DNA of 13,444 nt, taken from NCBI GenBank assembly GCA_044372405.1, contig JBILRW010000036.1:1-13444 (forward strand), in the 5' to 3' direction. Positions 6,494 through 12,404 of the stretch are shown in pieces (positions within the stretch are counted from its first letter, which is position 1; each line of letters starts with the position of its first letter). The notes under the pieces were generated by a model. The model was not told where the DNA came from. It saw only the letters and a list, made by a program, of their open reading frames with translations, and did no database searches. The translations under genes were made by a program, and so were the position numbers. The DNA comes from CANGYM01 sp044372405. Its GTDB lineage: Bacteria > Pseudomonadota > Alphaproteobacteria > JAJTHO01 > CANGYM01.

Positions 6494-7638
6494 AAACCAT
6501 TGTGATTTTGACCGGGGAAACCTCTGGCGATACCATCGCCGCGCATTTGATTCGGGAATTAAACGCCATGTATCCAGGGGCTTTTTATTTTTGCGGCATC
6601 ACCGGCCCCCAAATGCGGGATGCGGGATGTGAAAGCTGGCGGGATCAGAAGGTTCTTAACGTCATGGGCGTAGCGGAAGTATTACCCCATATCCCCAAAA
6701 TCCTGAAAATCATTGGGGAAACGACCCAAAAGATCATCGCCCTGAACCCCGCTATGGTCATCAGCGTGGATGCGCCGGACTTCACCCTTCGCGTGATGAA
6801 GGGGCTGAAAAAATCCAAAGATCGGGGAAAAATACAAAGTATCCTCGTGCATTACGTGGCCCCCTCCGTTTGGGCCTGGAAAGCGTATCGGGCGAAAAAA
6901 TTATCGCACATTGTCGATCACCTGTTGTGCCTGTATCCGTTTGAGCCCCCATACTTTACCGTCCACAACCTGCCAACGAATTGCACAGGGCATCCGGTTT
7001 TGCAAACAGAGGACGGAAGACAGAGAACAGAGGACAAGAAAACGCTACGCATCGGCTTACTGCCCGGCAGCCGGGGGCAAGAGTTAAACACGCTCCTTCC
7101 CCTCTTTGATCCCGTTGTGATAAGACTCGCAGCCAAAAATCCTGGCGCCTCCTTTGTGATGCTGGCGGCCCCTTCGGTGGCGGAGCGCCTCAAAGAAACC
7201 GTGGCCCGTTGGCCTGTTCCCGTAACCATCATCGAAGATCCCGCAAAAAAAAACCAAACTCTGGCGTCTTTGGATCTGGCCCTGGCGGCGTCCGGCACCA
7301 TTACACTGGAATTGGCCTGGGCTCGTGTGCCCACGGTGGTGACATACCGCGTTTCCCCCTTCACCGCCTGGGTGGGGCGGCGATTGATTCGTGTCAAATA
7401 CGCCAGTCTCATCAATATTTTGGCGGGCAAAGCCATTTTTCCCGAATATATCCAGGAAAACGCCACAGTGGATAATTTGACGCAGGCGATGTTTTCTCTC
7501 TTAGAGTCAGAAAAACAGCAGGCCATGACGGGGGAAATCGAAACGGCCCTGGCCGGTTTGTACCCCACAAATCCCCCGGAAAGGCCCTCGGCTGTGGCAG
7601 CCCGGACGGTGATTTCGTTACTGGAAAAAAGTTGGTAA
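6490..7638 (+). CDS. lpxB: Lipid A disaccharide synthase
   Basis: LpxB joins lipid X and UDP-2,3-diacylglucosamine into the lipid A disaccharide on the cytoplasmic face of the inner membrane. The 382 residues show the GT19 signature: GETSGD (9-14), VSVDAPDF (92-99), APSVWAWK (124-131), LYPFEPPYF (148-156), LLPGSRGQE (190-198), ASGTITLELA (267-276) and the ASLINILAGK segment. ATG 6490 overlaps the lpxI stop as ATGA, a classic coupled pair; a GTG at 6484 is possible but less likely. Between GHP and LLPGSR lies TEDGRQRTED (173-182), coded by a low-complexity repeat that looks inserted into the variable linker. A run of nine A (7245-7253) sits in the gene. LpxB is the last recognised gene of the prmA-lpxI-lpxB operon. 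Confidence 0.95.
   Translation: MKTIVILTGETSGDTIAAHLIRELNAMYPGAFYFCGITGPQMRDAGCESWRDQKVLNVMGVAEVLPHIPKILKIIGETTQKIIALNPAMVISVDAPDFTLRVMKGLKKSKDRGKIQSILVHYVAPSVWAWKAYRAKKLSHIVDHLLCLYPFEPPYFTVHNLPTNCTGHPVLQTEDGRQRTEDKKTLRIGLLPGSRGQELNTLLPLFDPVVIRLAAKNPGASFVMLAAPSVAERLKETVARWPVPVTIIEDPAKKNQTLASLDLALAASGTITLELAWARVPTVVTYRVSPFTAWVGRRLIRVKYASLINILAGKAIFPEYIQENATVDNLTQAMFSLLESEKQQAMTGEIETALAGLYPTNPPERPSAVAARTVISLLEKSW
7006..7035 (+). repeat. Low-complexity ACAGAGGAC repeat within lpxB
   Basis: ACAGAGGAC occurs at 7006-7014 and again at 7027-7035, with GGAAGACAGAGA between them. The 21-base period keeps the reading frame and encodes TED-GRQR-TED. From memory, this purine-rich type of sequence recurs as short interspersed repeats in several bacterial genomes; I cannot verify copies elsewhere from this window. 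Confidence 0.5.
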
Positions 7639-7640
7639 CT

Positions 7641-7660
7641 CCCCACCCCACCCACCCCCC
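7641..7660 (-). other. G-quadruplex motif with single-base loops
   Basis: Read on the - strand this is G6-T-G3-T-G4-T-G4, four G-runs joined by single T loops, the most stable class of G-quadruplex motif. It starts three bases after the lpxB stop. The G-rich strand is the template for lpxB, and would be in the RNA of any murA read-through transcript. Confidence 0.7.
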
Positions 7661-7688
7661 TTCATAACCCCTTGCAAAAATGGGAGGA

Positions 7689-7700
7689 CTGTTTAAACAG
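7689..7700. repeat. Palindrome CTGTTTAAACAG before the small coiled-coil ORF
   Basis: A perfect 12-base palindrome ends five bases before the ATG at 7706 and overlaps the region of its ribosome binding site. It could be an operator. Confidence 0.4.
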
Positions 7701-7705
7701 GGAAT

Positions 7706-7900
7706 ATGGATGAACGTGACAAAAAAATTGCGGCATTAGAAAAAGAGAACGCCGAGCTTAAGGCTATTGTTTACCAATCTTCCCTTGAGTACAGCAACAG
7801 AAATCAACCTGGTAAAACCCACAGATCTCCCGATTTTACCAGTACCATTGAGCAGTACCTGGCAGGGGCTGCCTTCTCAACTCCAGAAATCCAGCATTAA
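7706..7900 (+). CDS. Hypothetical small protein with N-terminal coiled coil
   Basis: A 64-residue frame that I do not recognise. Residues 3-25 (ERDKKIAALEKENAELKAIV region) have heptad spacing typical of a short coiled coil. The rest is polar with no motif, ending FSTPEIQH. The ATG at 7706 follows AGGGA with short spacing, and a stronger GGGAGGA lies farther upstream (7682-7688). A weak promoter-like TTGCAA (7672-7677) precedes it. It follows lpxB by 67 bases and its stop overlaps the murA stop by two bases. Codon choice looks slightly different from its neighbours (AGA and several AAC/TAC codons). It may be a real small protein, or the remnant of a longer gene such as the start of a transposase; nothing in the sequence decides this. 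Confidence 0.45.
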   Translation: MDERDKKIAALEKENAELKAIVYQSSLEYSNRNQPGKTHRSPDFTSTIEQYLAGAAFSTPEIQH

Positions 7901-9228
7901 GCCCCCCGCCCCACTGTGCGGGGTTGGACAGTGTCCGTTTCTGAGGTCACCCTCTCCACCCCCGCCCCGCAAGCGCGTAGTTTTTCGGGCAGTCGGACAT
8001 ACCCCCGGTACAAATGATGCAGCCCCCCCACGGTGGTGATGCCGCTCGCCACCAGGCCGGCCAGGACCAGGGAGGAGGAGGCCCGTAAATCCGTGGCCTC
8101 AACATCCGCCCCGCGCAAGGGGAGGCCCCCGTGGATGGTGCAGGTTTCCCCCTGTTGGGTGATGCTTGCCCCCATGGCCTTTAAGGCCGCAACGTGCTGA
8201 AACCGATTTTCAAAAATCCTTTCTGTCAGGGTGGATTGTCCGGGAATGCTGGTCATTAAGACCATCATTTGCGCCTGAACATCGGTGGGCAGGCCGGGAT
8301 AGGGCGCGGTGGTTAAATGGGCTGGCTTGGGCTGGGCGTCTTGAGCATTCAAACGAAGGGTGAATTTGTCCGGGGACACAATGTCAAAGCCCATCTGGCG
8401 CAAAATGTCGATCTCCCCACGGATATGATCCCCGTTGGCCCCCGTGATGGTCACGTCCCCCCGGGTCAGGGCAGCGGCGATGAGGTAGGTCAAGCCCTCA
8501 ATCCGATCCGGAATCACCCTATGCGTGGCCCCGTGCAGCTGGGGGACGCCGTGGATGGTTAAGGTTTCGCTTCCTGCGCCCTGGATCTTGGCCCCCATGG
8601 CGTTCAGGCAATCCGCCAGGTCGATAATCTCCGGTTCCCGGGCGACATTGTGTAGCACCGTGGTCCCTTCGGCCAAGGTTGCTGCCATCATGGCATTTTC
8701 TGTTGCCCCGACAGACGGCACGCGCAGGCGAACGGTGGCTCCTTTGAGTCGTCCTTCGCAGTGGGCATGAATGGCATTGTCTTTATAATGTATTGTGGCC
8801 CCCAGGGCGCGAAGGGCGTCTTCGTGAACATCCAGGGGCCGCGCCCCAATGGGACAGCCCCCCGGCAAAGGCACCGTCACCCGCCCCAACCGCGCCAACA
8901 GCGGCCCCAGAACAATGACCGAGGCCCGCATTTTCCGGGCGGCCTCCATGGGGGATTCGGGGTTGAGTTTTTCTTTTGGGGCGCGCAACGATAACGATAA
9001 CGCCCCGGGCTGCGGCACATTCAGCGTTATGGCTGCGCCGATATCCTGCAGCAAATCCGCCATGACGCGGGTATCGTGCAAATCCGGGACGTTGCTTAGG
9101 ATCAGCGGCTCTTCGGTGAGGAGCGCGGCGGCCATAAGGGGCAACGCGGCATTTTTGGATCCACTGATGGGGATCGTGCCGCACAGGGGGGCGCCTTGGC
9201 CCTGAATCACGATGCGGTCCGTTGTCAT
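7897..9228 (-). CDS. murA: UDP-N-acetylglucosamine 1-carboxyvinyltransferase
   Basis: MurA transfers enolpyruvate from PEP to UDP-GlcNAc, the first committed step of peptidoglycan synthesis. The 443-residue product shows the paired alpha/beta repeats of the EPSP-synthase fold. SGSKNA is at 22-27 (substrate lysine K25). The catalytic loop LPGGCPIGARPLDVH contains C125, the cysteine that fosfomycin alkylates, so the enzyme should be of the sensitive type. VGATENAMMAA and LYRGYVRLPEKLRACGA near the end are also typical. I chose ATG 9228 because it aligns with family N-termini; the frame runs on to a TTG at 9285 that would add 19 unlike residues. No strong ribosome binding site precedes it. The C-terminus runs about 13 residues beyond the E. 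coli end (TSETDTVQPRTVGRGA). murA is divergent from pdxH. Confidence 0.95.
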   Translation of the reverse strand: MTTDRIVIQGQGAPLCGTIPISGSKNAALPLMAAALLTEEPLILSNVPDLHDTRVMADLLQDIGAAITLNVPQPGALSLSLRAPKEKLNPESPMEAARKMRASVIVLGPLLARLGRVTVPLPGGCPIGARPLDVHEDALRALGATIHYKDNAIHAHCEGRLKGATVRLRVPSVGATENAMMAATLAEGTTVLHNVAREPEIIDLADCLNAMGAKIQGAGSETLTIHGVPQLHGATHRVIPDRIEGLTYLIAAALTRGDVTITGANGDHIRGEIDILRQMGFDIVSPDKFTLRLNAQDAQPKPAHLTTAPYPGLPTDVQAQMMVLMTSIPGQSTLTERIFENRFQHVAALKAMGASITQQGETCTIHGGLPLRGADVEATDLRASSSLVLAGLVASGITTVGGLHHLYRGYVRLPEKLRACGAGVERVTSETDTVQPRTVGRGA

Positions 9229-9246
9229 AAGGGGCTCATGTTCTCT

Positions 9247-9275
9247 TTGATTGTTCTGTGAATGCAGACTACACT
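9247..9275 (+). promoter_or_regulatory. Candidate promoter of the pdxH operon
   Basis: TTGATT (9247-9252), 17 bases, TACACT (9270-9275), each with four of six consensus bases. RNA would start near 9282, upstream of AGGAG (9292-9296). This rules against a GTG start at 9258. Confidence 0.45.
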
Positions 9276-9305
9276 TCCCGGGCAAAAGCGCAAGGAGTAA
9301 CCCCC

Positions 9306-9896
9306 ATGATCCCCCAAACCGACTGTCCCTTTATGCTGTTTCAGGCTTGGTATGAACGGGCTGAGGCCGCCGAAATTAACGATCCCAACGCCGCGACGCT
9401 CTCCACCGTGGACGAACGGGGCCACCCCAACAGCCGGATTATTTTGATCAAACAAGCCGGCAGGGACGGCTTTGCCTTTTTCACCAACTATACCAGCCCG
9501 AAGGCCCAGCATCTGCTGGCCCGTCCCTTTGCCAGTTTGTGCTTTCACTGGAAAAGCCTGCGTCTTCAGGTACGGATTCAGGGCACCGTCCAAAAGACTG
9601 AGGCCCAAGCATCCGATGCCTATTTCGCCACGCGTTCCCGGGAAAGCCGTATTGGGGCCCATGCCTCCTTACAGTCCCAGGTTTTGGGGGATCGTGGTGT
9701 TTTAGAAGATCGTTTTTTGGACCTTACGCAAACCTTTGATGGCGGCGATGTGCCGCGCCCCGACCACTGGGGCGGTTTTTTGTTGATTCCCGAAACCATG
9801 GAATTTTGGCAAGACCAACCCCATCGTCTCCATAATCGTTTGGTTTATGACAAATGTCACAGCCCGGATTGGATAACTGGGTTATTGTACCCCTAA
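9306..9896 (+). CDS. pdxH: Pyridoxamine/pyridoxine 5'-phosphate oxidase
   Basis: PdxH oxidises pyridoxamine or pyridoxine 5'-phosphate to PLP with FMN, the last step of vitamin B6 synthesis and salvage. The 196 residues are close to the family norm (about 195-220). FMN-binding segments SRIILIK (43-49), FFTNYTSPKA (58-67) and CFHWKSLRLQVRIQG (79-93) are present. The C-terminal signature appears as PHRLHNRLVY (172-181) and the closing W-x4-LYP. The ATG at 9306 has AGGAG at 9292-9296 with nine bases spacing. The frame also extends upstream to a GTG at 9258, but this adds a sequence unlike the family and overlaps the predicted promoter. It appears to be the first gene of an operon, with 19 bases before the next gene. 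Confidence 0.95.
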   Translation: MIPQTDCPFMLFQAWYERAEAAEINDPNAATLSTVDERGHPNSRIILIKQAGRDGFAFFTNYTSPKAQHLLARPFASLCFHWKSLRLQVRIQGTVQKTEAQASDAYFATRSRESRIGAHASLQSQVLGDRGVLEDRFLDLTQTFDGGDVPRPDHWGGFLLIPETMEFWQDQPHRLHNRLVYDKCHSPDWITGLLYP

Positions 9897-9915
9897 CAAC
9901 AACAGGTGCACTCTT

Positions 9916-11415
9916 ATGGATCCCTTGAACGCTTTGAGACTTTTTCTGAAAAACCCCCGCCATTATAATGGCTCAGGGAATGTCACTCTGCACGAAACCC
10001 ACGGGGCGCTGGTGGGTGTGGGGGGGAATATCGCCATTAAAGTCAAAAAACCCGTGGCGTTTCCCTATATGGATTACAGCACGCCGGAAAAACGCCGCGT
10101 GTTGTGCAACCGTGAAATGACGCTGAATCAACGCACAGCCCCCCATCTTTATCGGGAAATCCGCATGATTGCCCAGGATGCTGCCGGCGGGCTTTTCTTT
10201 ACGTCTGAGCCCACCGATACCATCGTGGATTATGCCATTGTCATGAATCGCTTTGATGATCACACGCTGTTATCGGAACAATCGTCTTTTTCCGATGATT
10301 TGTGTGGGCGGTTGGCCAGCACCATTGCCACCTTTCACAAAGCCGAGCCTGCCCTTTCGGGCATTGACGGCTATGCCATGATGGTGGGCGTGGTTATGGG
10401 TAACGATGGCTGTTTTGCGGCTTATGGAAAAGCCCTACCCCGCACCCAAACCAAAACGCTGAGAGAAAAATGCCTGGGGGCGCTGGGTCAGCACAAAGAT
10501 CTTTTAGAACAACGCTCCAGCACCTTTATCAAACAATGTCACGGCGATTTGTATTTGAAAAATATTTATGTGGATACAAACGGACAGCCCGTTTTGTTTG
10601 ACTGTATTGAATTTAATAATGCCTTTGCCCAGATTGATACGGCCTATGATGTGGCGTTTTTATTGATGGATGTTGTGTATCGGGGAATGGGCAGGGAGGC
10701 TTTCCTTCTCCGTCACCTGTATGTTCAACAGACGGGGGATGCTGAGGCGCTTTTGCTGATGCCTGTGTTTATGGCTATTCGGGCGGCCATTCGGTCCCAT
10801 GTTTCTGTGGCGATTGCCCAGGGGACGGAGAATCTGGCGGTAAAAAAAATATTTTTAACGGACGCCCAAAATTATCTGGATTTGGCCCTAAACCTGGTTT
10901 CCCAGCGTTCTGGCGCGGTGACGGCGTTTGGGGGCTATTCTGGCAGTGGAAAAACGACCCTGGCCCGGGCCTTTGCCCAAAAAACGGGGGCGGTGCTCCT
11001 GTCCAGCGATGATCTGCGCAAACACCTGCATGGTGTTGCGGTCACGGAAACTCTGGCCGAAAGTGCCTATACGCCTGAAAAAAGCCAGGCTGTCTATGAT
11101 CGCCTGTATCAGTTGGCGGTAGCTTTGGCCCAAACGGGGCAGAATGTCGTATTGGATGCGACGTTTTTGCTGGCCCATGGGCGGGAGGCCCTGGCCGCCA
11201 GATTGGAAAAGGAAACCATTCCCTTTCGGGGGTTTTGGGTGGAGGCCCCCGATGATGTGGCTGAGGCCAGCCTGGACCGGCGCGTGGGGGATGCCTCCGA
11301 TGCCACCGCGGAGGTCCGCCGCCAGCAAAAACAACAAAACGTCGGATCCATAACGTGGGCTCGACTGCCCGGTCATGAATCCACAGAAGCCATCTTACAG
11401 GGTATTGCCGCATGA
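9916..11415 (+). CDS. Two-domain kinase: APH-like phosphotransferase fused to P-loop kinase
   Basis: A 499-residue fusion. The N-terminal half (about 1-325) is an aminoglycoside-phosphotransferase-like kinase fold (COG2187 type). It has VGVGGNIAIKVKKPV (33-47, nucleotide-lysine region), catalytic loop QCHGDLYLKN (207-216, D211 and N216) and the metal site LFDCIEF (227-233). The C-terminal half (about 333-499) is a zeta-toxin or chloramphenicol-phosphotransferase-like P-loop kinase (COG0645 type) with Walker A GGYSGSGKTT (339-348), LLSSDDLRKHL (361-371) and VVLDATFL. Both active sites look intact. Proteins of this architecture are widespread (M. tuberculosis Rv2004c is one, from memory), but the substrates are unknown, and the APH fold is no evidence of drug resistance. 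The ATG has AGGTG at 9904-9908. Its stop overlaps the MBL gene by four bases, so the two products are probably made together. Confidence 0.88.
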   Translation: MDPLNALRLFLKNPRHYNGSGNVTLHETHGALVGVGGNIAIKVKKPVAFPYMDYSTPEKRRVLCNREMTLNQRTAPHLYREIRMIAQDAAGGLFFTSEPTDTIVDYAIVMNRFDDHTLLSEQSSFSDDLCGRLASTIATFHKAEPALSGIDGYAMMVGVVMGNDGCFAAYGKALPRTQTKTLREKCLGALGQHKDLLEQRSSTFIKQCHGDLYLKNIYVDTNGQPVLFDCIEFNNAFAQIDTAYDVAFLLMDVVYRGMGREAFLLRHLYVQQTGDAEALLLMPVFMAIRAAIRSHVSVAIAQGTENLAVKKIFLTDAQNYLDLALNLVSQRSGAVTAFGGYSGSGKTTLARAFAQKTGAVLLSSDDLRKHLHGVAVTETLAESAYTPEKSQAVYDRLYQLAVALAQTGQNVVLDATFLLAHGREALAARLEKETIPFRGFWVEAPDDVAEASLDRRVGDASDATAEVRRQQKQQNVGSITWARLPGHESTEAILQGIAA

Positions 11416-12230
11416 GTGCCCACGTCACCTTTTGGGGCGTGCGCGGATCCACCCCCTGTCCTGAGCCTGAATTTATGGAATACGGCGGTCACACATCGTG
11501 CGTCAGTGTTGAACTGGGCGGCGATTTGTTGATTTTGGATGCGGGATCGGGCCTGCAGAAACTGGGGCGTTCGGATTTGTTGAAACGTCACAAAACGCTG
11601 CATATCCTGCTGTCCCACGCCCATCTGGATCATATTATGGGCTTGCCGTTTTTTAGCCCGCTTTATGATTCCAGTTATACCGTTCATTTTTATGCCAGTC
11701 CGGCAGCGGGAGAGACCGTGGAGGGGCTGCTGAAAAAAATGCTAACCCCGCCCTTTTCCCCTGTGACCACAGAAACCTTTCGGGCCAAGCTGCATTTTCA
11801 TGCCTTTCGCGCGGGGGAGACACTCACCGTAGCCCACCACACCATTTTAACACACCCCCTCAATCATCCCGGGGGCAGCGCGGGATACCGCATCACGTCC
11901 GACACGGGGAGCTTTTCCTATATTACCGATACGGAACATACTGTGGGACAAACGGATGATACTCTGGCTGCGTTTATCCAAAACAGTGATGTCTTTATTT
12001 ATGACAGTATGCTGTGTGATACAAACTTCACCCCCTACATCGGATGGGGCCATTCCACGTGGCAAGAAGGGGTGCGCCTGAAAGAAAAAGGGAACGTAAA
12101 AACATTTTTTATTTTCCACCATAGTCCAGAGGCTTCGGATTCTGTTTTGAACGCCCTGGCCCATACCATGGAAAACAAATATGGATCGCATGTTCGTCTT
12201 GCCAAAGAAGGCATTTCTGTTTATGTGTGA
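11412..12230 (+). CDS. MBL-fold metallo-hydrolase
   Basis: A 272-residue complete metallo-beta-lactamase-fold hydrolase. The opening FWGVRGSTPCPEPE (7-20) and YGGHTSC are shared with the COG1235 (PhnP/ComA-like) and RNase Z-like relatives. Metal ligands are all visible: HAHLDH (69-74), H148 or H152 in THPLNHPGG, D173 in YITDTEH, D198 in IYDSM, H214 in GWGHSTW and H236 in FHHSP. The GWGHST motif marks an uncharacterised subgroup often annotated only as MBL fold. A phosphoester or cyclic nucleotide substrate is likely from the fold, but not shown. The ATG overlaps the kinase stop (ATGA), so it is coupled to that gene. A strong hairpin starts 47 bases after its stop. Confidence 0.9.
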   Translation: MSAHVTFWGVRGSTPCPEPEFMEYGGHTSCVSVELGGDLLILDAGSGLQKLGRSDLLKRHKTLHILLSHAHLDHIMGLPFFSPLYDSSYTVHFYASPAAGETVEGLLKKMLTPPFSPVTTETFRAKLHFHAFRAGETLTVAHHTILTHPLNHPGGSAGYRITSDTGSFSYITDTEHTVGQTDDTLAAFIQNSDVFIYDSMLCDTNFTPYIGWGHSTWQEGVRLKEKGNVKTFFIFHHSPEASDSVLNALAHTMENKYGSHVRLAKEGISVYV

Positions 12231-12276
12231 GAAGTATTTTTTATTTTCCTTTCAAAGACGTAAAAAATAGAGGGCC

Positions 12277-12307
12277 ATAAAATTCAACCCTAGGTTGAAT
12301 TTTATTT
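12277..12307 (+). terminator. Long perfect hairpin after the MBL gene
   Basis: ATAAAATTCAACC (12277-12289), loop CTA and GGTTGAATTTTAT (12293-12305) form a perfect 13-base stem followed by TT. The stem is AT-rich at its base and the T-run partly lies in the arm, so it could end transcription in either direction. It probably terminates the pdxH-kinase-MBL transcript. Confidence 0.6.
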
Positions 12308-12310
12308 CGA

Positions 12311-12326
12311 ATAATCAGATGATTAT
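12311..12326. promoter_or_regulatory. Inverted repeat ATAATCA-GA-TGATTAT
   Basis: Perfect seven-base arms with a two-base centre lie just upstream of the candidate glycosyltransferase promoter. This is a typical size and place for a repressor or activator site. No regulator is identifiable. Confidence 0.4.
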
Positions 12327-12330
12327 ATGC

Positions 12331-12359
12331 TTGCAGGCGCCTGATTTTTGGGGCATATT
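12331..12359 (+). promoter_or_regulatory. Candidate promoter of the glycosyltransferase gene
   Basis: TTGCAG (12331-12336), 17 bases, CATATT (12354-12359), a weak match to a sigma-70 promoter. A perfect ten-base palindrome CAGGCGCCTG (12334-12343) overlaps the -35. RNA would start near 12366. Confidence 0.28.
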
Positions 12360-12369
12360 CGTGAAAATT

Positions 12370-12404
12370 GTTCAATTTGAACCATCAACTGTGGGTTGAT
12401 TTTT
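12370..12404 (+). promoter_or_regulatory. Two adjacent inverted repeats in the glycosyltransferase leader
   Basis: GTTCAA-T-TTGAAC (12370-12382) is followed at once by ATCAAC (12384-12389), TGTGG, GTTGAT (12395-12400) and then TTTT directly before ATG 12405. The second repeat resembles a small terminator or attenuator and would cover the place where a ribosome binding site should be; no clear Shine-Dalgarno is present. Confidence 0.45.

Noticed and set aside
6918..7655. 245-codon open frame on the - strand across lpxB
   Set aside because: It lies wholly antisense to a clear lpxB, carries low-complexity serine/threonine/arginine-rich sequence and has no family motif or ribosome binding site.
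9229..9285. Longer MurA start at TTG 9285
   Set aside because: It adds 19 residues that do not match any MurA N-terminus and has no ribosome binding site; ATG 9228 fits the family.
9258..9305. Longer PdxH start at GTG 9258
   Set aside because: The extra 16 residues overlap the predicted promoter, whereas ATG 9306 has a proper AGGAG.
9916..10900. Aminoglycoside resistance gene from the APH-like fold
   Set aside because: The HGDLYLKN kinase loop belongs to a broad fold. The fused P-loop kinase architecture is a widespread chromosomal protein of unknown substrate, not a known resistance enzyme.
11412..12230. Beta-lactamase from the MBL fold
   Set aside because: The WGVRGSTP opening and GWGHST motif place it with PhnP/RNase Z-like hydrolases, and there is no signal peptide for a periplasmic beta-lactamase.
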